NCBI GenBank assembly: GCA_964567295.1
Contig: CAZMLU010000024.1
Location: 1 to 24,237, forward strand
From: SLJK01 sp964567295
GTDB lineage: Bacteria; Bacillota; Dethiobacteria; DTU022; UBA8154
Reading direction: 5' to 3'
DNA length: 24,237 bases
The translations under genes and the position numbers were made by a program. The notes beneath the pieces are model-generated. The model was not told where the DNA came from. It made no database searches and was given only the letters and a program-made list of their open reading frames with translations. Below, piece by piece: positions 6,071 through 15,135 of the stretch; positions within the stretch are counted from its first letter, which is position 1; each line of letters starts with the position of its first letter.

Positions 6071-7506
6071 GAATAAAATGGCTGCTTTTACATGGCCTCT
6101 TGATTGCCTTGCTGCTTATGAATGTTACAGGGTGTGATACCGATGATGCAATAGATGAGGGGGAAAATGATCTCGTCCCCGTAGAAGTGGAAACGGTCAG
6201 CAAAAGCGATCTGGAAGAATACCTGGAGCTCAGCGCAGATCTGAATTCTGATGGTAACGTAGCGGTCGTCCCGCAGGTGGGCGGGACTATCCGCAGTATC
6301 GATGCTGAAGTTGGTGAAACGGTGGTTAAAGACCAGGTCCTGGTGGAACTGGAGGACGAGGACCTTGCCAACCAGGTGCAGCAGGCCGAATCCAGTGTGG
6401 AGCAGGCCCGGCTGCAGCTGGAATCGGCCAGGGATGTTAATTTTCCCAGGCAGATAGCCGAGCTGGAGAGCCAGCTAGAACAGGCCTCCGAAAGCCTGCA
6501 GCAGGCGGAGATGCAGCTCTCCAACACCAGGGAGCTGGGCAGGGAAAAGCTCGAGGAGCAGCTGGGAACACAGCTCCGGGAAGCGGAGATTTATTACCGT
6601 GAAGTTGAGAATAACTACCAACGCCTAAAAAACCTCTACGAGCAGGATATCGTCTCCAGGTCAGAATATGACCAGGTCCGTGCGGAATATGAGACGGCCC
6701 AATCACGGTTTGAGAGTGCCCAGCGGCAGCTGGAGCTGGAGGAAGAATCCCTGGAAAGCGAGGTTCGGGTTTTAGAATCCCAGAGCCGCCAGGCGGAGGA
6801 CCGATATGCGAGTGCCAGGCGGCAGCTGGAGCTGGAACGCAGCGGCCAGCAGTCGGACCTGGAAATGCTGGAAGCACAGCTCCGTGATGCCCGGCTGGGG
6901 CTGGAATCTGCCCAAACGGCCTACGAAAAGTCACGGATTAAGGCTCCGATCAGCGGAACCGTTTCTTCGATCACAGCCCGCCTGGGAGATGAGGCTTCGC
7001 CCGGGACACCCCTGTTAAGGCTGGTGGATTACGGATCCCTGTACGCGGAAGCGAATATTACCGAGCGCCAGTTGGAGATGGTCCGGGAGGGAATGAGCGT
7101 CCGGATCCAGGTGCCCACCCTTGATAGGGATTTCCCGGGGACCATCGAAGAGATTGACCTTGCTCCCCGGGAAGGGACCCGTTCCTATTCTCTGAAGGCT
7201 TATTTTGATGAAGCCGTCGAAGAGGTGCGCATGGGTCAGCATGCGCGGCTGCTGGTGGTAGTTCAAGAAGCCCGTGACGCCGTAGTGATCCCCAGGCGTG
7301 TCCTGGTGGAGGAAGAAGACGAATTCTTTGCTTTCGTGGTAGAAGACGGCGTGGCCCGGAAGCGGGCACTGGAACTGGGCCTGAAAACAGAGGACGCCGT
7401 AGAGGTAACCTCCGGTCTGGAAGAAGGCGAGCAGCTGGTGGTGCGTGGAGAGCAGTTCTTGAGCGATGGAGATAAAGTGGAGATAGTAGGGGGGAATAGT
7501 GAATGA
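6067..7506 (+). CDS. RND efflux membrane-fusion (periplasmic adaptor) lipoprotein
   Basis: 479 residues from a TTG at 6067 that overlaps the tetR stop by 4 bases, with AGGGGG upstream. A lipoprotein signal ends in VTGC (Cys23). Domains in order: half of a barrel-sandwich (about 60-95, VPQVGGTIRSIDAEVGETV); a long coiled-coil hairpin (about 96-290); the second lipoyl-like half (KSRIKAPISGTVSSI); then beta-barrel and membrane-proximal domains. At the hairpin turn R186-x3-L190-x6-S197 matches the RLS tip motif by which AcrA/MacA-type adaptors dock onto TolC. It would link the RND pump to the TolC-like protein encoded downstream. It overlaps the pump gene by ATGA. Confidence 0.92.
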   Translation: MRIKWLLLHGLLIALLLMNVTGCDTDDAIDEGENDLVPVEVETVSKSDLEEYLELSADLNSDGNVAVVPQVGGTIRSIDAEVGETVVKDQVLVELEDEDLANQVQQAESSVEQARLQLESARDVNFPRQIAELESQLEQASESLQQAEMQLSNTRELGREKLEEQLGTQLREAEIYYREVENNYQRLKNLYEQDIVSRSEYDQVRAEYETAQSRFESAQRQLELEEESLESEVRVLESQSRQAEDRYASARRQLELERSGQQSDLEMLEAQLRDARLGLESAQTAYEKSRIKAPISGTVSSITARLGDEASPGTPLLRLVDYGSLYAEANITERQLEMVREGMSVRIQVPTLDRDFPGTIEEIDLAPREGTRSYSLKAYFDEAVEEVRMGQHARLLVVVQEARDAVVIPRRVLVEEEDEFFAFVVEDGVARKRALELGLKTEDAVEVTSGLEEGEQLVVRGEQFLSDGDKVEIVGGNSE

Positions 7507-10500
7507 GCCTGCCTAAACTATCTATCCGCCGCCCCATAGCCACCTTGATGGTTGTGGCGGTAATTCTCCTCTTGGGTGTGGTCTCCTTTACCAGGCTTCC
7601 CCTGGACCTTTTTCCCGAGTTCGATTTTCCTATCGCTGCGGTTATAACCGATTATGACGGTGCGGCGCCTGCAGAAGTGGAGAACATGCTCAGCCGCCCC
7701 CTGGAGGAATCTCTGTCCACGGTGCAGGGCCTGGAGAATATCAGTTCCATTTCCCAGTCGGAGATGTCCCTGGTGCTATTGGAGTTTGGTTTCGGCACCG
7801 ATCTGGACATGGCCACCATAGATGTGCGCGAGCAGATCGATATGGTGCGGGGCTTTATCCCCGACGGTGCAGGAGACCCCATGGTCGTCAAGGCCGATCC
7901 TTCTCTTATGCCTATCGTGCAGCTTTCCCTGTCAGGGGACCGGGAGGATTGGGAACTGCGGAGCATCGCCGAAGATATCGTGGAGCCACGCCTGGAGCGT
8001 GTCTCCGGTGTAGCCTCGGTAGATGTTATAGGCGGGCGCGACCGGGAAGTCAAAGTGGTCGTAGACCCAAGGCTGCTGGGGAGCTACGGTATCTCCTTGG
8101 ACGAAGTCTCAGGCGCCCTGGGAAGAGAAAATTACAATATCTCCGCAGGTTCCCTGGAGGAGGGAGGACGGGATTACCAGCTTCGCGCTGTAGGAGAGTT
8201 CGCCAGCCTGGAGGAGATAGAAAACATGGTCCTGGCCTCCAGCCCGGAGGGGACCGTTTTACTGCAGGATGTGGCCAGGGTAGAAGAGGGTTTACAAGAT
8301 GCCAGCCGCATCAACCGTTTTAACGGGGAGACCAGTATTGGACTGTTGATAAACAAGCAGGCTGACGCCAACACTGTTTTGGTTTCCCAGGGGGTTTGGG
8401 GAGCCGCGGATGATATCCAGAGGTCCCTTCCCGAAGATGTCGGGATGCACAAGGTTATGGACCAGGCCGACTTTATCAACGAATCTATCGTGGCCGTTTA
8501 TGAAATGGGTGCTCTGGGCGCTCTTCTGGCAGCCCTGGTATTACTGCTTTTCCTGCGCAGGTTCCGCAGCACCCTGGTGGTGCTGATCGCCATACCCGTT
8601 TCTGTGGTGGCCACCTTTGTGCTGATGTACTTTTACGGGTTGACCCTGAATATTATTACCCTGGGCGGGCTAGCCCTGGGAATCGGGATCATGGTGGACA
8701 GCTCTATCGTGGTGCTGGAAAATATCTACCGCTTCAGGCAGGAAGGAGCGGGGATCCAGGAGGCGGCAGGCGATGGCGCCAACCAGGTTTCCGGAGCCAT
8801 AATTGCAGCAACGCTGACCACGGTGGTGGTTTTTCTGCCGGTGGTCTTTATGGGCGGTTTTGCCTCCCAGATCTTTGAATCCATGGCCCTTACGGTCAGT
8901 TTTTCCCTGCTGGCTGCCCTGTTTGTGGCCCTTACGGTGGTGCCGGTGCTCTCTTCGCGCCTGCTGGTGCGGGTGAGCAGCAAAGAGGCCGGGGAAGAAG
9001 AAAGAAAAGAAGAGGAGGGGCGCTTTCTTTACCGCTGGACCGAGGGTTTTCAGCGCCTTTACAAGGGCCTGGAAAATGTTTATAGACGCTTGCTGCACTG
9101 GTCCCTGGGCCATCGCCTGGTGATCATGGCTGTCTTTGTGCTCAGTTTTATGGGTACCTTCCTGCTGATACCTTTTATCGGGACCGAATTCATCCCCGAT
9201 TTCGATGAGGGCTATATTACTGTGCGGGTTGAACTGCCCCAGGGTTCCGCCCTGGAGGAGACGGAGTATGTGACTGACCGGCTGTTCGAACAAGTGGATG
9301 CTATCCCCGAGGTGGAATCGGTAAACATGAATATCGGCGGAGGCGGAGGGATGGATTTCGGCATAGGAAGCGGCGCCCAGAGCCACCGGGCAGACCTGGA
9401 TATTATCCTGAAGGACCTGGCCGAGCGGGATCGTTCCGCCCAGGAGATCGGCGAAGAGATAAGGGCCCTTTCCTCCCGCATTGCCGGGGCGGAGTTCTCG
9501 GTCAGCTACGGAGATATGGCAGCAGCGGGCATGACCGGCGCTCCCGTGGAGATTGCCGTCCGGGGAGATGATCTGGAGGAGCTGGAACGGATCTCCGAGG
9601 AGATGGCCGAGTTGGTGCGTAATGTCCCCGGGACCAGGGAGGTGGAGACCAGCTTCGAAGAGGGGCGTCCCGAGCTGCAGGCCTTTGTGGACAGGGACAG
9701 GGCTGCAGACTACGGCCTGGCTTTCGGTCAGGTGGGCGGGGCCCTGCGCGCTGCGCTCGGCGGAAGTACGGCTACCACTTATCGTACGGGGGGAGAGGAG
9801 CTGGATGTGCAGGTTATGTTGCCCGACGATTATTCCCGTTCCCGGGCTGCCCTGGAAGAGATTACCCTCCATTCTCCTTATGGCTATGATGTGCCTTTAA
9901 AAGAAGTGATGAACTTTGAGGAAGAGATCGCGCCCATGTCCATCAACCGCTACAATCAGGTGCGTTCTGCCTCGGTGGAGGCGCAGGTAGTGGAGCGCAC
10001 CCAGGGTGAGGTCATGGAAGATATTATCGCCGAACTGGAAGGGGGGCTGCAGCTGCCCGAAGGCTATAATATCGATTACGAGGGCGAGTTTCAGATGATG
10101 GAGGATGCCTTTGACGACCTGGCCCTGGCATTGTTGCTGGCCATCTTCCTGGTCTACATGATCATGGCGGCCCAGTTCGAGTCGCTGCTTCATCCTTTTA
10201 TCATCATGTTCGCCCTGCCTCAGACCTTTACGGGGGTGGCCCTGGCCCTCTTCCTGACGGGTCGATCCTTAAGTGTGCCTGCCTTTATCGGGGTGATCAT
10301 GCTGGCCGGTATCGTGGTCAATAACGGTATCGTGCTGGTGGACTACATTAATAAACTGCGGGAAATGGGACGCGGTTGCCGCGAGGCGGTGCTGGAAGCC
10401 GGACCTGTCCGGCTGCGACCTATCATGATGACCACCCTTACCACGGTCCTGGCCATGTTTCCCATGGCCCTGGGCTTCGGCAGCGGCGCCGAACTGCGGA

Positions 10501-10652
10501 CACCCATGGCTACCGTGGTTATCGGCGGACTGCTCTTTTCCACCCTGGTTACCCTTATCGTGGTCCCGGTGGTCTACACCCTGGTAGAGGATCTGAAGGT
10601 CTGGGCCTGGGCAAAGCTGGGCAGGGCCGGCGGTGTGGAGAAACTGCAGTAG
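7503..10652 (+). CDS. RND-family efflux pump (HAE1/SwrC-like)
   Basis: The full-length pump has 1049 residues, like AcrB. It starts at the ATG at 7503 inside the adaptor stop. It has the twofold RND layout: helix 1 (about 12-30), a large extracellular loop, helices 2-6 (about 330-490), helix 7 (about 535), a second loop, and helices 8-12 (about 860-1035). Helix 4 reads GIGIMVDSSIVVLENIYR, so the first Asp of the AcrB pair is kept (Asp399) and the second is Ser400. The lysine of AcrB helix 10 is Asn940 (AGIVVNNGIVLVDYINK). The same pattern is, as I recall, common in Gram-positive RND proteins such as SwrC. The substrate is unknown; a drug, surfactant or lipid-like compound is likely. A Gly-rich loop (GGGGGMDFGIGSG) lies in the second porter domain. 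Confidence 0.94.
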   Translation: MSLPKLSIRRPIATLMVVAVILLLGVVSFTRLPLDLFPEFDFPIAAVITDYDGAAPAEVENMLSRPLEESLSTVQGLENISSISQSEMSLVLLEFGFGTDLDMATIDVREQIDMVRGFIPDGAGDPMVVKADPSLMPIVQLSLSGDREDWELRSIAEDIVEPRLERVSGVASVDVIGGRDREVKVVVDPRLLGSYGISLDEVSGALGRENYNISAGSLEEGGRDYQLRAVGEFASLEEIENMVLASSPEGTVLLQDVARVEEGLQDASRINRFNGETSIGLLINKQADANTVLVSQGVWGAADDIQRSLPEDVGMHKVMDQADFINESIVAVYEMGALGALLAALVLLLFLRRFRSTLVVLIAIPVSVVATFVLMYFYGLTLNIITLGGLALGIGIMVDSSIVVLENIYRFRQEGAGIQEAAGDGANQVSGAIIAATLTTVVVFLPVVFMGGFASQIFESMALTVSFSLLAALFVALTVVPVLSSRLLVRVSSKEAGEEERKEEEGRFLYRWTEGFQRLYKGLENVYRRLLHWSLGHRLVIMAVFVLSFMGTFLLIPFIGTEFIPDFDEGYITVRVELPQGSALEETEYVTDRLFEQVDAIPEVESVNMNIGGGGGMDFGIGSGAQSHRADLDIILKDLAERDRSAQEIGEEIRALSSRIAGAEFSVSYGDMAAAGMTGAPVEIAVRGDDLEELERISEEMAELVRNVPGTREVETSFEEGRPELQAFVDRDRAADYGLAFGQVGGALRAALGGSTATTYRTGGEELDVQVMLPDDYSRSRAALEEITLHSPYGYDVPLKEVMNFEEEIAPMSINRYNQVRSASVEAQVVERTQGEVMEDIIAELEGGLQLPEGYNIDYEGEFQMMEDAFDDLALALLLAIFLVYMIMAAQFESLLHPFIIMFALPQTFTGVALALFLTGRSLSVPAFIGVIMLAGIVVNNGIVLVDYINKLREMGRGCREAVLEAGPVRLRPIMMTTLTTVLAMFPMALGFGSGAELRTPMATVVIGGLLFSTLVTLIVVPVVYTLVEDLKVWAWAKLGRAGGVEKLQ

Positions 10653-10813
10653 CCGGGGATTAGAAAAGGGCAGGGAAAAAGGGCGGGGAAAAGGTAAGCG
10701 GAAAGGGATAGGCAAAAAGTAGTTTTTGTGCTAGAATAGGCTTAGTTCGAAAATAGATATGAATTTAAAAAAACTGGCCGGGGATACGGGTTCCCCAAAG
10801 GAGGCTTTCTATA
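10653..10813 (+). promoter_or_regulatory. Spacer between pump and TolC-like gene with possible extended -10
   Basis: This 161-base gap is purine-rich at its start (runs of G and A at about 10655-10710) and contains TGCTAGAAT (10729-10737), which fits an extended -10 box; no good -35 is found. AAAGGAGG at 10797-10804 serves the GTG at 10814. No terminator is seen, so readthrough from the pump gene is expected, with a possible extra promoter. Confidence 0.35.
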
Positions 10814-11923
10814 GTGAAGCTTAATCGTTGGCGCATAACCGGTGCAGTGTCGGTCTTGGTGTTCTGCTTTGCTCTTTTGAGCCCTGCCGGCTTGGCGGCG
10901 GCCGAAGAAGAAGAGGAGCAAAGGCCGCAGCTCACCCTGCAGGAAGCGGTAGAGCGGGCCATGATGATGGATCACGGTGTCAGGGAGGCGGAGCTGGAAC
11001 GCGACAAAGCCTGGGAAGAGAAGGACAAGGCTACGGATAAATTGCGCGACAGCTACGTATATATGACCCCCGAGTATGAACAGGATCACCTGGATGTAAT
11101 CATGGCCGAGCTTAATTACCAGAGGCAAAGCGGCCGGGAAGAGGCGGCCCGTGACGACCTGGAGGCGCAGGTAGTGGAAAAATATGTGGAAGTGCTCGCT
11201 GCCGGGGAAAAAGTGGATCTTGCCCGGCAGGAGCTGGAGGCCGCGGAGTGGGAATACAAAGCAGCAGAGGCGCGGCGCCGAAACGGGATGCTCTCTTCCA
11301 TCGAGATGGAGCAGGCCGCATCTGCCGTGGAGCAGCAGAAATCAGCCCTGTCCCAGGCGGAGCAGGACCTGCATAAGGCCTACGTGGAACTCAATGCCCT
11401 GATGGGCCAGTCGCCGGGCTCGCGTCCGCAGCTGGTGACGGAGCTTCCCTACCAGCCCCTGGAGATCAGGAGCATGGATGCCGAGGTGAGCCGTGCCGTG
11501 GATTCCAGCCACGATCTTTACGCCCTGGGTCGCTACGTGCAGATCCAGCGCCTGCAGCTGCGCTTTTATTTTCTCGACCGCGATATACAGGAGTATGAGG
11601 TGGAACTGGCAGAACTGCAGGAAGCGAAGGCAAAGAGCGAGGTTCAAAAGCAGGTCCGCCTTTTCTACCAGGATATTCTCTCCATGGAAGAGATGGCCGC
11701 CTCGGCAGAGGAGAGTGTGAAGATGGCAGAACAGGCTTTTCACGTGGCGCAGGTCCGTTACGAAGTGGGTATGGCTGCCAGGGGTGATTTGATCCGGGCG
11801 GAAGCAGATCTGGCCGCTGCCCGCCAGGGTCTGGCAGAGCTGCAGTATGCACACGTTTCCGCTGCCGCTGCTTACCGCAATCTCACCGGCCGCACCATCG
11901 TTCCCGCCGAGGATAATGTGTAA
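10814..11923 (+). CDS. TolC-family efflux protein apparently lacking barrel strands
   Basis: 369 residues from a GTG 9 bases after AAAGGAGG, with a Sec signal peptide (cleavage near AGLAAA, about residue 30). The mature part starts LTLQEAVERAM, the usual TolC-family opening, and contains two similar long-helix repeats (about 40-200 and 220-360). The second repeat ends VRYEVGMAARGDLIRAEADL, matching the conserved V-x-x-RYxxGxxxxxDLxxA motif. E. coli TolC has about 55 residues of outer-membrane beta strands between helices in each repeat. Here only short turns are seen (about 80-95 and 250-262), so the protein looks like the helical tunnel without the barrel. It would stand outside the membrane and meet the adaptor. 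Family call firm; loss of barrel inferred from length and sequence. Confidence 0.85.
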   Translation: MKLNRWRITGAVSVLVFCFALLSPAGLAAAEEEEEQRPQLTLQEAVERAMMMDHGVREAELERDKAWEEKDKATDKLRDSYVYMTPEYEQDHLDVIMAELNYQRQSGREEAARDDLEAQVVEKYVEVLAAGEKVDLARQELEAAEWEYKAAEARRRNGMLSSIEMEQAASAVEQQKSALSQAEQDLHKAYVELNALMGQSPGSRPQLVTELPYQPLEIRSMDAEVSRAVDSSHDLYALGRYVQIQRLQLRFYFLDRDIQEYEVELAELQEAKAKSEVQKQVRLFYQDILSMEEMAASAEESVKMAEQAFHVAQVRYEVGMAARGDLIRAEADLAAARQGLAELQYAHVSAAAAYRNLTGRTIVPAEDNV

Positions 11924-11935
11924 AGGGGCGCTAAC

Positions 11936-14926
11936 TTGGTTGCCAGGAAAGATTCATCTACAAAGCTGAAAAAACAGGGAGCAGCTAAAGGGAAGGCTGT
12001 CCCCCCTGCCTCGGGCAAGAAAAAGAAGGCAGGCACCGGCAGGGTAAAGCCGGCCGGGATGGAAGCTCTGGCAGGCAGGGCAGAGTTCCTGCCGAATATA
12101 TATCTAATCTTTGCCCTGGTCGTGCTGGGCTATATAATCCTTACAGGACCTTTCCAGCGTGGCCTTTTTTTTACCCATGAGCTGCTGCCCGTCCATCTGT
12201 GGAGCTTCGGCCTCTTTATCCCCTGGTGGCTGGTCAGGCTGTGGCAAAAAGAAGAAGCTCCGCTGCAGACGCCGCTGGACTGGGCAGTCTTTGCCCTGGC
12301 TCTTTTTTATTTTCTCTCCATTTTTGTGGCCGCGGAGCGGGTGGCGGCAGTGGAAGAATTTCTCAAGGTAGCCAACTACCTGGTGGTTTACCTGCTGGTT
12401 TTCGATATTAGCCGACGCAGTGATCTTTTCCGTTTTAGCGGTCTGCCGGGCGCATCCAAAACGGGGAAAAGTTCCACTTCCAAAGACGGTCGCGCCGCGG
12501 CAGGAAAGGTTACTGACGCTGCCGGAGGCGGTAGTGCCGCGGCGGGAAGCCGAAACCGCTTTGCCGCCTGTTTTTCTTCACTGGCGGATGGCGCAGGCAC
12601 AGGGCGCCCCGGGCTGGTTGTGCTTTTACATATACTCCTGTTGGCGGGGGTGGCCGTGGCCGTGGGAGGCCTGGGAGCTGCCGCCGGCACCTGGGAGCTG
12701 CATGGCGCCTATGTAGGAGGGCGGATCCACACTCCCCTGCAGTACCCCAATACCGGCGCCGCCTACCTGACGGCAGCCTTTTTCCTGGCTGCGGGGTTGG
12801 CCCTGTTGATGCGCTCCCACATTTTTCGTACCTTCTACTTGCTGCCGGCCTCGGTTATTCTTACCGCTTTTATCTTTACATTTTCCCGGGGTGCATGGCT
12901 GCTGATGCCCTTCCTGGCCATTTTTTTTGTCCTGGCTGCGGGGGCGGGAAACCGTCTGCGGGCTCTCTTTTACGTGGCCCTGCCCCCCCTGGGAGTGCTG
13001 CCTTTTATGCGGGAGATCGACACCGCTTTCCGGGGAGATCTGGCCGGGCAGGCCTGGGCCTATATCCTGGGAGCTGCCGTATTGGCTTGGGGAGCAGGTT
13101 TGTTGGCAGAGCTGTTCCTGGGCCTGAACCTTAAAGTAAAGCTGGCCGCTGCTGCGGCAACCGCAGCTCTGGTCATCTTTGCGGGCTTTTCCCTATTTTT
13201 ACCCCTCCTGGATACCCCGCTGCACCTGGAAAGAAGCTTGCAGGAAGGCGCTTCGCACCAGTACCTGGAGCAGAAAGTGGGCAGTATCGAGGGCGGAGAG
13301 CCCTACCTGCTGTCCCTGGAGGTTAATGCTGCCCAGGAGGACTTCCGGGAGGAAGAAGATGAACCCGGCTATGCCTGGCGCGTGCTGGTGCGGGGATACG
13401 ACCTGGATGAAGAAGGGGCCACCATTTTGGACCACCGTGAAGGCCCTACCGACGGATGGGAAGAAAAAGAGCTGGAGCTTCTCCCCGAAGAGGATATCCA
13501 GCGCCTGGAGGTGCGCCTCTATAACCGCTATCCGGGGACTTCTGTCACTGCCCGTAACGTGTTGTTGCGGGACGCTGCGGGAGCGGAGCGCTCCCTTACT
13601 TTTGCCCTGCACAGGGCTCTGCCTCACGGAGTTTATACCCGCATCCAGGCCATTGGCGCCGGGGAGCGGAGCGTTGATGCCCGCCTGGATTTCTACGGGG
13701 ATGCTCTCAAGATCATCCGTGATTATCCCGTCCTGGGGAGCGGCGGTGGAGGCTGGAATGCGCTCTACCAGGGCTACCAGGAGCGGGATTATTATACTAC
13801 CGAGGTGCACAGCCATTACCTGCAGGTGTGGGTGGAGACGGGCACCCCGGGCTTTCTTGCCTTTCTGGGGCTGTGGATTTCTGTCGCTTTTGCCTTTTTC
13901 CGCAACATGCTGCGGGAGAAAGCCCCTTCCTGGAGAAGGAGCTGTTGGCTGGCTGTTTTCTTTCCCCTCCTGGCCCTGGGGCTGCACAGCGTTATCGACT
14001 TTAACTTTTCCCTGGGCGCGGTGAGCATCTTTCTTTTTGCGCTCCTGGGGGCGGCCAGGAGCTTGGAAGAGGGAGAGTCTTATGGAGCTTTCCCCTGGCG
14101 CAGGCTGCGGGAGCTTCAGCTAAGCGTGCCCGGCGGGCGCTGGACGTTATGCCTGGCAGGTGCCCTTATTGCCCTGCTTCTTTTCAGCTATACTTATTCC
14201 ATGTGGAGCGGTTACCGGGCCGGCGCCCGGGCCTCACAGATGGCCGAACAAAACCGGGTGCAGGAAGCGGTGCCCCTTTTCCGGGAGGCCCTGCGCCGGG
14301 ATTCCAACCGACCTTCCCATTACCTGAACCTGGCTTCCATTTACGAGCAGGCGGCCTCCCAAGAAGAGGACCGGGAAACTGCCGGGAGCCTGCGGCGGGA
14401 GGCGCTGGAGCTGACCCGCCGGGCCTACCAGCTGGCACCCTATGATACACGGCATAACCTGGAATACGGTTCTATGCTGCTGCGCCACGGGCAGGTGGAT
14501 GAAGGGCTTTCCTACATCGAGCGTGTCCTGGAGCTTCACCCTTACCGGCAGGAAAGTTACCGGCAGGTGGCTGACGCCCATCTATCCGCTGCCGAGCGTT
14601 ATCTGCAGGACGAAGAGGAGGAAGAGGCCCGCGAACATTTACAGCGGGTGCTGGAACTGGAGGCGGAGATGGAGCGCACCCTGGAGGATACCCGGCCGCT
14701 GAACTTTGACCTGGGGAAGGCTGCCTACCTGCTGGAGGATTATTCCGCGGCGGAAGAGTACCTGGGCGGGGTGAGCGAAGGGGACGATCGCTACCTGCAG
14801 TCGCGTGTCTACCTGGCCGCCCTTTACCGGGAGCAGGAGCGGACGGAAGAGGCCGGGGAAATGGAAGAGCTTTTTGAAGAGGAAGAAGGGCTCCAGCAAC
14901 TTTATGAAACCCTGCTGGCTGAATAA
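11936..14926 (+). CDS. O-antigen ligase/polymerase-like membrane protein with C-terminal TPRs
   Basis: 996 residues from a TTG after AAAGGGG, 12 bases past the TolC-like gene. Layout: a basic Lys/Ala/Gly-rich cytoplasmic tail (1-45); membrane helices interrupted by a low-complexity Ala/Gly/Ser segment (about 166-225); the family motifs LQYPNTGAAYL and FTFSRGAWL; a large outer loop (about 431-600) that looks like a beta-sandwich, carbohydrate-binding-like domain (LEVRLYNRYPGTSVTARNVLL); the Wzy_C signature VHSHYLQVWVETGTPGFL (about 623-640); more helices to about 760; then tetratricopeptide repeats (about 770-996). Such proteins join or transfer polysaccharide units carried on a lipid. The extra domains may bind the sugar chain and protein partners. 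The substrate is unknown. Polymerase and ligase cannot be told apart from sequence. Confidence 0.85.
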   Translation: MVARKDSSTKLKKQGAAKGKAVPPASGKKKKAGTGRVKPAGMEALAGRAEFLPNIYLIFALVVLGYIILTGPFQRGLFFTHELLPVHLWSFGLFIPWWLVRLWQKEEAPLQTPLDWAVFALALFYFLSIFVAAERVAAVEEFLKVANYLVVYLLVFDISRRSDLFRFSGLPGASKTGKSSTSKDGRAAAGKVTDAAGGGSAAAGSRNRFAACFSSLADGAGTGRPGLVVLLHILLLAGVAVAVGGLGAAAGTWELHGAYVGGRIHTPLQYPNTGAAYLTAAFFLAAGLALLMRSHIFRTFYLLPASVILTAFIFTFSRGAWLLMPFLAIFFVLAAGAGNRLRALFYVALPPLGVLPFMREIDTAFRGDLAGQAWAYILGAAVLAWGAGLLAELFLGLNLKVKLAAAAATAALVIFAGFSLFLPLLDTPLHLERSLQEGASHQYLEQKVGSIEGGEPYLLSLEVNAAQEDFREEEDEPGYAWRVLVRGYDLDEEGATILDHREGPTDGWEEKELELLPEEDIQRLEVRLYNRYPGTSVTARNVLLRDAAGAERSLTFALHRALPHGVYTRIQAIGAGERSVDARLDFYGDALKIIRDYPVLGSGGGGWNALYQGYQERDYYTTEVHSHYLQVWVETGTPGFLAFLGLWISVAFAFFRNMLREKAPSWRRSCWLAVFFPLLALGLHSVIDFNFSLGAVSIFLFALLGAARSLEEGESYGAFPWRRLRELQLSVPGGRWTLCLAGALIALLLFSYTYSMWSGYRAGARASQMAEQNRVQEAVPLFREALRRDSNRPSHYLNLASIYEQAASQEEDRETAGSLRREALELTRRAYQLAPYDTRHNLEYGSMLLRHGQVDEGLSYIERVLELHPYRQESYRQVADAHLSAAERYLQDEEEEEAREHLQRVLELEAEMERTLEDTRPLNFDLGKAAYLLEDYSAAEEYLGGVSEGDDRYLQSRVYLAALYREQERTEEAGEMEELFEEEEGLQQLYETLLAE

Positions 14927-15135
14927 TTTGCCTGTGGGGGCAGGAAATTGGCCGTGGATGTCGAACTTAAGCAAAGTCGGGCCGGCCGGTGGTCACAGTG
15001 CTGAAAATACTGCCGGCACTACCCGTTCTTAGCGCGAGCGAGTCGCGCCGGTCTATTGCCCGGGGCCTGGCAGGTCACGGTAGTTTTCTCTTATAATACC
15101 CCATAATTTTGGTAACGGAACAGGTGGCGAAAGGC
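14927..15135 (+). promoter_or_regulatory. Intergenic region with hairpin and -10 box before the dehydratase
   Basis: A GC-rich hairpin (GCGCGA at 15032-15037 with TCGCGC at 15043-15048) has no T-run, so it is not a standard terminator. TATAAT lies at 15092-15097 but with no clear -35 at the right distance. A transcript from it would start near 15104, in agreement with the ATG at 15136. No small gene is convincing here. Confidence 0.4.

Noticed and set aside
8670..9872. 400-codon open frame on the minus strand inside the RND gene
   Set aside because: It is the antisense shadow of a strongly recognisable pump gene, with no ribosome site and His/Gln/Gly-rich low-complexity translation.
13179..14024. 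281-codon plus-strand frame overlapping the polymerase gene
   Set aside because: Out-of-frame shadow, rich in Arg, Trp and Cys as expected from GC-rich coding DNA; the main frame carries the Wzy_C motif.
15032..15048. Terminator after the polymerase gene
   Set aside because: The stem is followed by CGGTCTATT, not a T-run, so it does not meet the rule for an intrinsic terminator.
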